From: Bacillota bacterium
GTDB taxonomy: Bacteria; Bacillota; UBA4882; UBA8346
Assembly (NCBI GenBank): GCA_023392595.1
Contig: JAEVYU010000019.1
Span: 36,569-100,568 of the forward strand
Length of the DNA stretch: 64,000 bases
Reading direction: 5' to 3'
Made by a program: the position numbers and the translations under genes. The notes beneath the pieces were generated by a model. It did not search any database. It had not been told where the DNA came from and saw nothing but the letters and a program-made list of their open reading frames with translations. Shown piece after piece: positions 41,817-51,964 of this stretch (within the stretch, counting starts at the first letter, position 1; every line of letters begins with the position of its first letter).

Positions 41817-43330
41817 AACTCAACTTTCGCACTTTGAAAACCGAATAAAAACGACATGGCACTTAAGATTTAAGCGAAAATGAACAGGAGTTGACAAATC
41901 CAGAAATAATGTAAAAACACCTCTCCATTTGGTATAGTGAATTTGCGAAAAAGCACTATCCATCACAAAGAAGAGGTGGTCTCCTCCATGATAGAACAAA
42001 AAGGCCTAATTAATCAACTACCTGGTGAAGTTCAAACGGCATTTGATGAGCTTCAAATCACACAGTGCCTAAGAAAATCCGGATTTAAAAAGAAATTTGG
42101 TTTTCCCTGTTCGAAGTTATTTCAACTCGTTTTTGGGTTGGTTTTTTACCATAAAAACTGGTTTCAATTGCTTCAAAGCAATAAAAGCCAATCTCTACCC
42201 GGAAAAGACGCGGTTTACTGCTTTCTAAATCATTACGGTTATGCCTGGCGACACTTTCTATCACTTTTAAGTTCGTCGACTGTCATGAAAGTATATGCTT
42301 TAGCTAAAAAGGATGCTTATATATCGTTGACGATTCGATGTTTGATCGTAACCGTAATAAAACAGTGGAACTACTTACCCATTGCTTTGACAATGCTGAA
42401 AGTTGTTACTGTAAGGGATTTCGAAGTTGACTTTAGGATGGTCTGATGGAAAAACGTTCATTCCATTGGATTTTGCTTTACTTAGTTCGGCCAATTCTCA
42501 AATCAACGGCATATCTGCTGATGTTGAAAAACGTTCTTCAGGCTACAAAGACGAATCGAAGCCTTAAAACCAGCACCGGAACTTATTCCTGAAATGATCA
42601 AACATGCTTTGGAACAAGGCGTATCAGCTTCTTATGTATTAATGGACAGTTGGTTCACCTTCGCACCATTAATTCAGGCGATACGTGAGCAAGGCCTTGA
42701 TGTTATTGGAATGGTCAAAAACTCTAATCCACGGTATCTTGTCAATAAACGGTTGCTATCCGTAAAAGCGCTCTATCAAGCCGCTGGGCCGTTAGTTGGT
42801 CAAAAAGGAATGCTACGTACAATTCAAACATATATGATACCAAATATTCAGGTAAAAGTCGTATTTGTAAGACATCGTACTAAAAAGAATGAATGGCTGG
42901 CCATTTTAAGAACAGATTGCTCTTTTTCGGAAAAAAAATTATTCGTATTTACAGTATTAGCTGAGATATTGAGACATTTTTCAAATGTCCTCCCTTGCTC
43001 CGCTTACAAAAAGAATTTCAAGGCCGTTCCCATGATTTATTAATCAGTTATACGACTATTGTCTTCACACGATATATTCTTTTAGCCTGGCAACAGCGTT
43101 GTAATACAGATGAACGAACTTTAAGCGGCTTGTTTATGCATCTGGCCGATGAATTCAATGAGCTTGACTGGGCTGTTGCTTTAACAACTCTTTTAGAATT
43201 ACTAACGGATATTTCTTCTAATGTTGCCACAAGATCCGTAAATTTATTGATTGTCAACTTCGTAATGGTTTATGGGTTTACCCATGTATATCAAGTGTTA
43301 TTTACCCAATTCGATCTCGAAAGTTGAGTT
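41817..43330 (+). mobile_element. IS4-family insertion sequence (inactive)
   Basis: Bounded by perfect 13-bp inverted repeats AACTCAACTTTCG (41817-41829) and CGAAAGTTGAGTT (43318-43330), giving 1514 bp, a normal size for IS4 elements. I could not identify a convincing target duplication. The right end of the element is 97 bases from the end of the biosynthetic operon. Confidence 0.85.
41988..43327 (+). pseudogene. IS4-family transposase, multiply frameshifted
   Basis: The ATG at 41988 (preceded by GAGGTGG) opens MIEQKGLINQLPGEVQTAF and runs to about 42300 before the frame is lost. The first catalytic Asp region survives in another frame (IVDDSMFDRN). A second part from about 42430 reads GWSDGKTFIPLDFALL and later SYVLMDSWFTFAPLIQAI, the second Asp. 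The Glu region with LQKEFQGRSHDLLISYTTI lies in a third frame near 43000. Several frameshifts and at least one small deletion make it non-functional. Confidence 0.85.
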
Positions 43331-43426
43331 ATATTATATATTTCTTATTTTACCTCTTCGCGGCGATGGGCAAAAACACTCAATTTATGAAACAAATTTA
43401 GCTGCGATTAAAACAAATTATTCCGC

Positions 43427-45949
43427 TTATTTACAAAGCACTACACTTCCATTTGAACCATCTACCACGACCAGATCTCCATCTTTCAAGCGTGCCGTTG
43501 CCACTTTTGTTCCTAAAACAGCAGGAATTGCGTACTCTCTTGCCACAATAGCAGCATGAGAAAGTGGACCACCCGTATCCGATATGATAGCCGCTGCAAG
43601 CGCAAACAAAGGCGTCCAGGTCGGATCGGTAAATGAACAGACCAGAATATCTCCCTGTTGCAACTTGCCGAATTCGTCGGGGCGATCAATTACTTTAACA
43701 ATCCCTTTTGCAATTCCCGGACTACTCGGCAAGCCATGTAATAGATCTCCTGCTTCTCCCGTCTCTTTTTCTACTGAGCTATACCACACCGACTCTGTTT
43801 GATGACGACAACTCTTTCTTTTCGATAGCTTTTGTCGGATCAATTCCATAGAACTGCTACCGTTTAATACTGCATATAGTTCAGACAAAGTCAGATACTT
43901 CACATCATCCTTGTAATCAAGGTAATATCCTTGAATTAATCTACCTGCTGCTACATGCAATCCTTTCCTTACTGCCACATGACATTCTTCAATCGCATAT
44001 AAAGTGGCTTCACGTCCTTTATAGGCAGCGCGAAATTGCTCTAAACAGAGTAAATATCCGCGTCTTAAAAAACCAGGTAATTTATGGAGAATCTCTTCTA
44101 TACGGGCAAAATACTGTTGCTCTGCTTGCCTCATTTTATTTTCATGTACGTTTATATTTTCCGAACGCAACATCACCGACAAAGTGTTTAACAAAAGTTT
44201 ATGATCTTCTGACCACGATACATTAGCAAATGGCAGATAGGCTTTCATAGTCCGTGCACCATTATCCTTAAGAAATTGCTCCATCTGCTTAACAAAATCC
44301 ATTCCTTCCTGCGAATTATGTAATTCCGCAACTACTTGATCTATCGGTTCTTTAATTAATATCCGTCTAACTTCCGGTAATCCGTTGGCATATACAGCAA
44401 GCTGATATAAAGCTTTTTCAACCAACGCGGTTTTGTAGTCAAGTCCGGCAAGTAAATCATAAATGTTAACTTTCTGCGCAACGCGCGCCAATTGAAGGTA
44501 AACTTTCAGTTTATGTCCATAGATAACCATCGGAAAATTGTAAACACGAAAATGAATTTTCCCGTATTCAACCGCCGTATCGTTTGCCCTTTTCAGATAT
44601 TCCACCAATTGCTGATTTGACAGGGATTCCAGCGGAAGCTTTGTCATATCTTGCAGGATGGTTGCCAACTTTGCCTCATCTTGCACTGCAGTACTGCGAG
44701 CGGATGATTTAATTAGCCTCCAGACATTAAAAGGTAGGCCAACTATACGGAAGTTAAGGCGAAACAACTGTTTTCCAAAAGATATTACCCCGTTTTCGTC
44801 CATATGCAACATTTGAGAAATTGCTGGCATAGAAATCCCTAGCTCTTGGTAAATTGCATTTTTCACTTCACTTAACGAACTCATTGATTGAAACTCAATT
44901 GGATATGGCGGATCGGGAAAATGTTCCTTAAAATATTCCAACGTCTTCTGTTGACCTGTACTATGCTGCCTGTCCGTTTTGACAAATTGTAAATTTGGGT
45001 CGACAATGGCTGTAATTGGCCTTGTCTGTAGCAAATACAAATTATCCTCTTCAAACGCCCATTCAATATCTTGAGGATTGTTGTAATATCGCTCGACTTT
45101 CATTCCTAAATTCAATAATTGCCTGATTTCACTTTGAGCCAGGCAAAATTGACTGCGTTTGACTTCCGGTACGCATTCCTCATATGTCAGGCCATCTGCT
45201 GCGGTGAAGATCTGCGTCTCTTTGCTCCCTAATTTTTGTTCAATTACCAATCTTCCGGACTTTTTACCAATGCAATAACTATCTGGGGTTACTCGCCCCG
45301 AAACAATACTTTCGCCAAGACCATAGGATGCATTAATTAGCATTTCGTTTTGCGCTCCGGTTAACGGATTTACCGTAAACAAAACTCCCGCTTTTTTCGC
45401 ATCTACCATTGCCTGAACTACAACGGCCAAGGCGACGTTTTGGTGTACATAGCCTTTTTGCTCCCGATACGTAATAGCACGTTGCGTCCAGAGAGAAGCC
45501 CAACATTTTTTAATATAGATTAAAGTCTCCGATGACCCGCGAATCGCCAAGTATGTCTCTTGTTGACCGGCAAAGCTGGCTTCTGGCAAGTCCTCCGCAG
45601 TTGCGGAGGAACGTATGGCGACCCGTTCATATCCTTGACTAACTAGACAAGCATAAGCTTTCTGAATTTTGCAGCGAAGCGCCTCAGGCATAGGCGCTTC
45701 TTCAATCAATGTTCGAATTTGCTGCGCCACATCTCCAATCTGCAACTGACTAGTATTTTTCTTAATCATTAACGCCTCAATCTGTGGATACAAATGGGCC
45801 ATATCTAGATGCATCCGATACGCCTCAGCAGAAACACAAAAACCCGGCGGAACCGGAAAACCGGCATTAAACATCTCACCTAAATTGGCCCCTTTTCCTC
45901 CCACCGTTTCAACATCTGCCGCATGTATATCTTTAAACCATACTAACAA
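43427..45949 (-). CDS. Rifampicin phosphotransferase-like dikinase
   Basis: About 840 residues from the TTG at 45949, which follows GGGGGAG; a longer reading to 46078 would overlap the MFS gene. The N-terminal ATP-grasp domain (1-320) has VGGKGANLGEMFNAGFPVPP, VAIRSSATAEDLPEASFAGQ and ending IEWAFEEDNLYLLQTRPI. A divergent middle domain (about 330-730) follows. The C-terminal swivelling domain has the phosphohistidine in TGGPLSHAAIVAREYAIPAV, 42 residues from the end. A terminal histidine domain is the arrangement of rifampicin phosphotransferase; PEP synthase has it in the middle. The family moves the ATP beta-phosphate to a small molecule. Last gene of the biosynthetic operon: probable self-protection or tailoring. 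Confidence 0.85.
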   Translation of the reverse strand: MLVWFKDIHAADVETVGGKGANLGEMFNAGFPVPPGFCVSAEAYRMHLDMAHLYPQIEALMIKKNTSQLQIGDVAQQIRTLIEEAPMPEALRCKIQKAYACLVSQGYERVAIRSSATAEDLPEASFAGQQETYLAIRGSSETLIYIKKCWASLWTQRAITYREQKGYVHQNVALAVVVQAMVDAKKAGVLFTVNPLTGAQNEMLINASYGLGESIVSGRVTPDSYCIGKKSGRLVIEQKLGSKETQIFTAADGLTYEECVPEVKRSQFCLAQSEIRQLLNLGMKVERYYNNPQDIEWAFEEDNLYLLQTRPITAIVDPNLQFVKTDRQHSTGQQKTLEYFKEHFPDPPYPIEFQSMSSLSEVKNAIYQELGISMPAISQMLHMDENGVISFGKQLFRLNFRIVGLPFNVWRLIKSSARSTAVQDEAKLATILQDMTKLPLESLSNQQLVEYLKRANDTAVEYGKIHFRVYNFPMVIYGHKLKVYLQLARVAQKVNIYDLLAGLDYKTALVEKALYQLAVYANGLPEVRRILIKEPIDQVVAELHNSQEGMDFVKQMEQFLKDNGARTMKAYLPFANVSWSEDHKLLLNTLSVMLRSENINVHENKMRQAEQQYFARIEEILHKLPGFLRRGYLLCLEQFRAAYKGREATLYAIEECHVAVRKGLHVAAGRLIQGYYLDYKDDVKYLTLSELYAVLNGSSSMELIRQKLSKRKSCRHQTESVWYSSVEKETGEAGDLLHGLPSSPGIAKGIVKVIDRPDEFGKLQQGDILVCSFTDPTWTPLFALAAAIISDTGGPLSHAAIVAREYAIPAVLGTKVATARLKDGDLVVVDGSNGSVVLCK

Positions 45950-45969
45950 AGCAACTCCCCCGTTCACGT

Positions 45970-47328
45970 TTAATTTTTTTGAAGCCACGTTAGTATCAAA
46001 CCCAAAAAAGCGACAAAGGACAGACTTAGAAAAATTGCTTGTAATGCCATGCCCATTTTTAGATTGCCGGAGATCCATATTCCTAGTAAGGATACACCCA
46101 TTGCTCCTCCCAGATTGCGTGACAATTGGATTAATCCTCCCATTGAAGCCCGGTTAGAAACATCCGAGAGCCTTTGTGCGCTACTCAAATAAAAAGGCAA
46201 CAACAAACCTACGCAAAAACCAACTGGGATAAAAAACAGCATCGTCAAATAGTTTTGCCAATGCCAACCTAAAAAGACTAAACCCAAAAACGCTACTCCT
46301 GCAAAAAGCCAAGCTACTGCAGCAACACCCCGCTGCCTTTGGAAAGTAATTCGGCCACAAAGTCCACTGGCGATACCAGCAGTTATCATTAACGGTACAA
46401 GTAATATTCCTGTCTGTGTGGCGCTGGCACTTCTAATTCTCTGATAATATAAGGGAATATATGCAATCGCCGCATTGTTGAGTACTCCCCATAAAAAAGT
46501 AGTCAACATCGTCATGTCAAACTGCGATTGGCGCAAAAGTTTCAGTGGCAATACAGGAGCAATATGCTTTCGCTCCCAAAAGAAAAATAACGCGATTGAC
46601 ATGCAAGATATTAAGATAAACGCACTGCCTTGCCCATAATGCCTCCCTCCAACCAACTGAAAAACCAACAAAAAGCTAAAAAGTCCAACTGCAATAAGTA
46701 GCGAACCTTGCCAGTCTAGTTTCTTAATGATCTCTTTCCACCCCAGCCCATGCGTTAAATCAATCGTTTTATTAGGAGCGCTTCCTGGTACACCTAACCA
46801 AACAAAGATCCCGGCCATAATTTCTAGCGGAACAAACAGGATGAACCCGATGCGCCATGAAAGCGAGTCGGTAATTAATCCCCCCAAAGAAGGCCCAAGC
46901 AGAAATGAAATTACCTGCGCTATCCCCAGCATACCAAAGATCTTTGTCAGTTTATCGTCGGGAAATAAATCTCCTACCACGGCGTATGCTGCCGGTGATA
47001 TAGCCCCTGCTCCGATTCCCATGATTATACGAAAGATGACCAACATCAGCATCGTTTGGGAAAAACCCGCCAAAAAAAGACCTACCGCAAAAACAATGAG
47101 ACCATAGATATAAAGGACACGCCGTCCTAATAAATCCGCCAGTTTGCCAAACAGCGGGATAGTAACCGTCGAGGCAAGCATATACCCCCCAAATACCCAA
47201 CTGTATAAATACATTCCACCTAACTGTGCAGTGACTGTAGGTAACGATATTGCAATAAACGTTTGCATGATCACCGAAGAACTCATTCCAATTACGATTC
47301 CTGTAAGCCCAAACCAGCACCTTTTCAT
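45970..47328 (-). CDS. MFS drug-efflux transporter
   Basis: Major facilitator exporter of the multidrug (DHA) type, 452 residues with 12-14 membrane segments. Motif A is GKLADLLGRRVLYIYG, and the motif C-like stretch LGPSLGGLITDSLSWRIGF marks an antiporter of the EmrB/QacA group. AAAGGG precedes the ATG. It is separated from the cupin gene by 269 bases containing a hairpin, and ends 20 bases before the dikinase start. Co-directional with the NRPS-PKS genes, it is the likely exporter of their product. Confidence 0.9.
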   Translation of the reverse strand: MKRCWFGLTGIVIGMSSSVIMQTFIAISLPTVTAQLGGMYLYSWVFGGYMLASTVTIPLFGKLADLLGRRVLYIYGLIVFAVGLFLAGFSQTMLMLVIFRIIMGIGAGAISPAAYAVVGDLFPDDKLTKIFGMLGIAQVISFLLGPSLGGLITDSLSWRIGFILFVPLEIMAGIFVWLGVPGSAPNKTIDLTHGLGWKEIIKKLDWQGSLLIAVGLFSFLLVFQLVGGRHYGQGSAFILISCMSIALFFFWERKHIAPVLPLKLLRQSQFDMTMLTTFLWGVLNNAAIAYIPLYYQRIRSASATQTGILLVPLMITAGIASGLCGRITFQRQRGVAAVAWLFAGVAFLGLVFLGWHWQNYLTMLFFIPVGFCVGLLLPFYLSSAQRLSDVSNRASMGGLIQLSRNLGGAMGVSLLGIWISGNLKMGMALQAIFLSLSFVAFLGLILTWLQKN

Positions 47329-47519
47329 CGCATATCCCTTTCAATAGCAAGTTTAAAGCAGAATTTAGTCTAGCATCCCGAGCATATACTATCTACGCTT
47401 CAAACATCAACAATTGATCCCAACCCAGTCCCTCTGTTTCGTTATTCGAATATAGACTGACCACCGTTCTAATAATACGATAAATTGCTTTCCCATCAAT
47501 ATCAAATGCCTTCCTAGGC

Positions 47520-47568
47520 AAAAAATAGTATTAACCGGGAAAGCAACTTCGGAATATGCTATTTTTTA
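47520..47568. terminator. AT-rich hairpin between cupin and MFS genes
   Basis: AAAAAATAG (47521-47529) and CTATTTTTT (47560-47568) pair around a 30-base loop containing CCGGG. A T-run follows on either strand. It could end the NRPS/cupin transcript, leaving the MFS-dikinase pair with its own promoter in 47329-47500. Confidence 0.55.
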
Positions 47569-47597
47569 ATATGTCCCAATCCTGGATACAACCCTAT

Positions 47598-48137
47598 TTA
47601 CGAAACATAAGACGACCTATATCCCAAGCGCTTCCCGATGGGACCAGCAAGCTTTACAAGAAACTTTTGCAACCCTTTAAACCTTGGAAAATATGACTGG
47701 CATTGATTTTCATACATAAAGACTGCCAATTGCAATAAATCCGGTGTCCCATTTTTGCTTGTTTTTCCACGTTTAGCCAAGTCAGAGCACAAGGCATACC
47801 AACCCTCAAAATTCATCGCGGGACTCATAGAGATCTTTAAATGCAATTCATCGTTCTCGGCATTCCATCCTTTATGCGGTGAACCAGGTGGAATGATTAC
47901 TGAACATCCGGCAGCAACCCGACTTATTTTACCGTTAATCTTAACAGTAAACGTCCCTTTCACAACTTCAATTTTGTGATCGGTTTCCGGATGAAAATGC
48001 TCTGCTTCAATAGGAGAATTAGGCTTTAAAAAATAATCGAACTCTAAAGTTTTCCCCTGGGTTTCAGCTGTTGTTGCAATAAAGACTAGCTTTTCACCGG
48101 TTAGCCTGTTTTCAATCACATCGCCTTTCTTTAACAT
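47598..48137 (-). CDS. Cupin-domain protein
   Basis: Small beta-barrel protein, 179 residues from the ATG at 48137, which follows GAGAGG; an upstream start at 48167 lacks a site. Cupin motif 1 is EHFHPETDHKIEVVKG (His, His and Glu metal ligands) and motif 2 is PPGSPHKGWN. The C-terminal third is helical and basic (FPRFKGLQKFLVKLAGPIGK). Single-domain cupins in such clusters act as dioxygenases, isomerases, cyclases or binding proteins; the sequence does not choose. It sits 57 bases after the second NRPS gene and could act on the released aldehyde (inference). Confidence 0.8.
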   Translation of the reverse strand: MLKKGDVIENRLTGEKLVFIATTAETQGKTLEFDYFLKPNSPIEAEHFHPETDHKIEVVKGTFTVKINGKISRVAAGCSVIIPPGSPHKGWNAENDELHLKISMSPAMNFEGWYALCSDLAKRGKTSKNGTPDLLQLAVFMYENQCQSYFPRFKGLQKFLVKLAGPIGKRLGYRSSYVS

Positions 48138-48194
48138 GTTAATCCTCTCCCAAATTTTATTTTTCAAACAACTTCCTTACATTTTTATCACACA

Positions 48195-51100
48195 TTAAGC
48201 TTTGCAATAACACTCCATCATTTTCTGTACATGATATTCATTGATCTCTTGCCACTCAAATCCCAATCGTTTGAGTAAAAGCTCTGTTTTCCAACAATAG
48301 CTCTGCATTTGAGTGTTTAATACATTAATATACAAAATAACGTTGATAATATCATCTTGAATTTCTTTAGTCTCAGCATAATTGAACAAGTAATCAACAA
48401 AATCATTTTTGGTATACGCTTTGCAATGGATTCCAAGCTGTTGCATATAATTACCCAGTTCATACAAGCTAATCAATTGTGGATTATAGATGTGATACAC
48501 TTCATTGATTAAATTGGCTCTATTAAATAAAAGCACTATTGCTTTACTCGTTAAATCGACATACGTAAAATCAATCGCTTTTTGTTTCAAATTCGGAATA
48601 ATCCCCAAATTAACAAACCCGCGAATAAACCTTGAAAAGGCATTTTCATTGATGTTTTCTTGGAATTTGCCCGTTTTTGAATTCAAAACCAGATTGCCCA
48701 CACGAAAAATATTGACCGTTAAACCCTTTTCTTTAGCATGGAATAACCGATTTTCTGCTTCCAGCTTGGTGGAAATATAGTAATTATCCGTGTTTTTTTC
48801 TAAATTTGTTTCATATTCCGTAAAGATCAATTCCGGACACTCACGATAGATTGCACTAAGTCCCATCGTAGAAATATATTGAAAATCTTTTTGTTTTCCC
48901 GCAAGTGCAAACTCGATCAGTTGCTGTGTCCCATTTACGTTGATTTCGTAGAATTCTTGATATTGGCCAAAATATTTTACGTTAGCTGCCGAGTTGATAA
49001 TGCAATCTACTTCAAGGGACAACAAATGATATTCCCTGGAGCTTAACCCCAAATATTCTTTTGATAAATCTCCATTTACAACAGTTATCCGTTGCTTATC
49101 CTGCTTAGTTATATCCATTGCGAAATAAAACAGAGATTTAGCTACCAATCTGTTTTCCGCTTCTTGAACAGAACTTCCCCTAATTAAAAGATAGAGTTTT
49201 GCATCCGTGGATTTTAAAAGCTCATTTAACAAATGCAAACCCAAATATCCCGTCGCACCGGTTAACAGAATATTTTTATATCGTTTTTGTTGCGTCAAAT
49301 CAATCTGTTGATATTTTTCGTTTTTGTGCCTATATTCACCAATACGGTTTTGGACCAAATCATAATGCAACGCGCTTTCTTGATTTACAAAATTCAACAA
49401 AATATTTTTCTTCGTAGAATCCAGTAAATTACCGGAAGTATGCTTTGCCTTTAAGCAACTTGCGAAGAAGGCTATTGTCTGATGTTCAAAGAGGTCATTG
49501 ATTTCAACATCAAAGTTTTTCGATAATTTCGAGGCAACTTTTAGGGCCTGTAAAGAATTGCCCCCTATATCAAAAAAATTATCACCGGTACCAATTTTCT
49601 CCAATCCCAGTACTTCTTTCCACGCATCATATACTTGGCTTTCAATGTCATTGGCGGGTGGAGTATACTCCATTCCAAGACTCAGGTTATTCTCTGGCGG
49701 CGGCAATTTTTTCCGATCGATCTTTCCGTTAATATTTAACGGAAATTTTTCCAATTGCATATATACAATAGGGATCATATAATCTGGCATCTCGGCCCCC
49801 AAATATTTTTTGATTCCGGATGTCGTTACCTTTTTATCCACTACCAGATACGCGCTCAGATATTTATCCCCATCTGTTCTTTGATTAACGGTAACAATCG
49901 CTTCTTTGACACCATCATATTTCATTAACCGGCGTTCAATCTCTCCTAGTTCTACCCGATAGCCTCGGATCTTCACTTGATAATCTTTTCTGCCTAAAAA
50001 ATCAATATTTCCATTTGGAAGCCACTTTGCAAGATCGCCGGTCCGGTAAAGTCTCGCGCCTACTTCAAAGGGATTTTCAACAAATTTTTCCGCATTAAGC
50101 TCCCTACGATTCACATAACCGCGGCCGACATTAATCCCTGATACGCAAAGCTCTCCAGGTACTCCAATGGGTACTATCTTTCGTTGACTATCTAAGATAT
50201 ATAATTTACAATTCCAAATCGGCTTACCAATCAGTACATTTGCCTTAGGCGAAGGGTCGATCTGGCAATAAGAGACAATATCAGTGCATTCTGTTGGGCC
50301 ATATGTGTTCCATATTGCAGTACGGCAGTTTCCGCTGCAGACCCACTTTTCCAGAAATTTCATGGAAATCGGCTCTCCACCTAGAAACAGATTGCGAATC
50401 GACTCAATTTCGCGATAATCATTGGTTTCGTATTCAAGAATTGCGTAAAATGCACTGGGAGCACAATTTAAAAGTGTAATATGGTGATTTTTAATGAATT
50501 CCCGTATTTTGGTTGGATCGAACAAGCCGCTTTTTGGCAAACCGATGCTTGCTCCTACAATAAGGGGCGCAATAATATTTTTTTGAGTTAAATCAAATGA
50601 CAAAGAGGAAATTAGGAATACTTTGTCCTGATGGGTGATTGCGAAAGTAGACACAAACCATAACAGTAAATTTAGCCACCCCTTGTGCTCTACCATGCTT
50701 CCTTTGGGCGTTCCTGTTGAACCGGAAGTATAGATTATATAGGCTAAATCGTTTATTGTGTTAACTGGTACCAAATTTGCACCGTTTTCTTGAGCGAAAA
50801 TTTCTTCATCCAAATAAATAATCTTAACTGTTGGATCAATATAATTTTGATACTTCTTTTGAGTCAATAAAATGTTTATATTACAGTCTTTCAGCATAAA
50901 GTTTATTCTATCTTTGGGATTCACCGGATCGATTGGCAAATACGCTCCACCGGCTTTTAATATCCCAAAAATCCCGACAACTATTTCAAAGGATTTATCT
51001 GCCATAATCGCAACAACGCTGTCCGGTTTTACGCCCATTTTTCGCAATAAACATCCAAGTTGATTGGCTTTTTGATTCAGACCATGATAGGTTAACGTCG

Positions 51101-51944
51101 CATCTTCGGAAAAGACCGCAATATTATTAGGTGTTTTAAAAACTTGTTCTTCAAATAACGACACAATCAGTTTTTCTTTATAATCTACCTTTGTGTTATT
51201 GAATTCATTGATTATTTGATGCTTCTGTGCTGCCGTGAGCAGGTCTAGGTCTCCTAATTTGACATTGTAATTTGCTAATACTAAATGAAAGTAACAAGTA
51301 AAACTATCGAATAATCTACCAAGCATCTCCCCAGTGACATAATTTTCATTATACCGGGCGTTACAACATAATTCACCATTGTCCCAAACAAATTCCAAAA
51401 GTAGATCGCACAAAGGACTGTTGATGTCTTGGTGAATATTTTTGAAATCAATAAATGTATTAAATGGATGTTGGCCCTCATCGGGGTCAAAGCCAATAGT
51501 CTCTAGCACTTTTTTATAAGGATAATTCATGTTTTCATTGGCTTCGTATAACTTCTCCTGAATCGTTTGAATGTACTCTTTAAAAGTGAGCTGGCCGTCC
51601 ATTTGCATTCTTAACAACAAAACCGAATTCAACAGTTCATCGCCTGATTCTTGTTTAAACACCGGGGATCCAATCACAATATCCGAATATGTAAAATATT
51701 GATAAAGGACAAAGTATAATCCACTAAGTAAAACGGTATAAATCCCGAAAAGAGAGTGGTTTGCCAAACTACTTATTTTTGAGCAGAGCGAATCCGGTAA
51801 ATGATATACCATCTTGCTTTGCATTTCTGAAGGGACAACCTCTACTTTCGTAAAACAAATTTCTCCGGATAATTGATTCAACCAATATCCTCGTTCCTTC
51901 TCCAATCCAGACAACACAATATTTTCATCAAGTTTATTAATCAT
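48195..51944 (-). CDS. NRPS module: partial C - A - PCP - terminal reductase
   Basis: Assembly-line subunit of 1249 residues from the ATG at 51944 (GAGGTG five bases upstream). Residues 1-235 match only the C-terminal lobe of a condensation domain and lack HHxxxDG. The adenylation domain (about 255-755) has YIIYTSGSTGTPKGSMVEHK and NTYGPTECT. The carrier has DNFFDIGGNSLQAL (serine near 797). The C-terminal reductase has the NADPH motif LLTGATGYLG near 895 and the YISTK Tyr/Lys pair near 1058, with a serine in QYISTMGLSAI, so it looks redox-competent. My manual pocket reading for the A domain is D-L-K-N-F-G-T-D-I-(K), which I cannot match to a known amino acid. It releases the chain as aldehyde or alcohol. 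Confidence 0.93.
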   Translation of the reverse strand: MINKLDENIVLSGLEKERGYWLNQLSGEICFTKVEVVPSEMQSKMVYHLPDSLCSKISSLANHSLFGIYTVLLSGLYFVLYQYFTYSDIVIGSPVFKQESGDELLNSVLLLRMQMDGQLTFKEYIQTIQEKLYEANENMNYPYKKVLETIGFDPDEGQHPFNTFIDFKNIHQDINSPLCDLLLEFVWDNGELCCNARYNENYVTGEMLGRLFDSFTCYFHLVLANYNVKLGDLDLLTAAQKHQIINEFNNTKVDYKEKLIVSLFEEQVFKTPNNIAVFSEDATLTYHGLNQKANQLGCLLRKMGVKPDSVVAIMADKSFEIVVGIFGILKAGGAYLPIDPVNPKDRINFMLKDCNINILLTQKKYQNYIDPTVKIIYLDEEIFAQENGANLVPVNTINDLAYIIYTSGSTGTPKGSMVEHKGWLNLLLWFVSTFAITHQDKVFLISSLSFDLTQKNIIAPLIVGASIGLPKSGLFDPTKIREFIKNHHITLLNCAPSAFYAILEYETNDYREIESIRNLFLGGEPISMKFLEKWVCSGNCRTAIWNTYGPTECTDIVSYCQIDPSPKANVLIGKPIWNCKLYILDSQRKIVPIGVPGELCVSGINVGRGYVNRRELNAEKFVENPFEVGARLYRTGDLAKWLPNGNIDFLGRKDYQVKIRGYRVELGEIERRLMKYDGVKEAIVTVNQRTDGDKYLSAYLVVDKKVTTSGIKKYLGAEMPDYMIPIVYMQLEKFPLNINGKIDRKKLPPPENNLSLGMEYTPPANDIESQVYDAWKEVLGLEKIGTGDNFFDIGGNSLQALKVASKLSKNFDVEINDLFEHQTIAFFASCLKAKHTSGNLLDSTKKNILLNFVNQESALHYDLVQNRIGEYRHKNEKYQQIDLTQQKRYKNILLTGATGYLGLHLLNELLKSTDAKLYLLIRGSSVQEAENRLVAKSLFYFAMDITKQDKQRITVVNGDLSKEYLGLSSREYHLLSLEVDCIINSAANVKYFGQYQEFYEINVNGTQQLIEFALAGKQKDFQYISTMGLSAIYRECPELIFTEYETNLEKNTDNYYISTKLEAENRLFHAKEKGLTVNIFRVGNLVLNSKTGKFQENINENAFSRFIRGFVNLGIIPNLKQKAIDFTYVDLTSKAIVLLFNRANLINEVYHIYNPQLISLYELGNYMQQLGIHCKAYTKNDFVDYLFNYAETKEIQDDIINVILYINVLNTQMQSYCWKTELLLKRLGFEWQEINEYHVQKMMECYCKA

Positions 51945-51964
51945 TATATCACCTCGCAGTTTTT

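Noticed and set aside
43427..45949. Annotation as phosphoenolpyruvate synthase
   Set aside because: The phosphohistidine domain is at the extreme C-terminus and no PEP/pyruvate TIM-barrel domain follows, so the architecture is that of rifampicin phosphotransferase.
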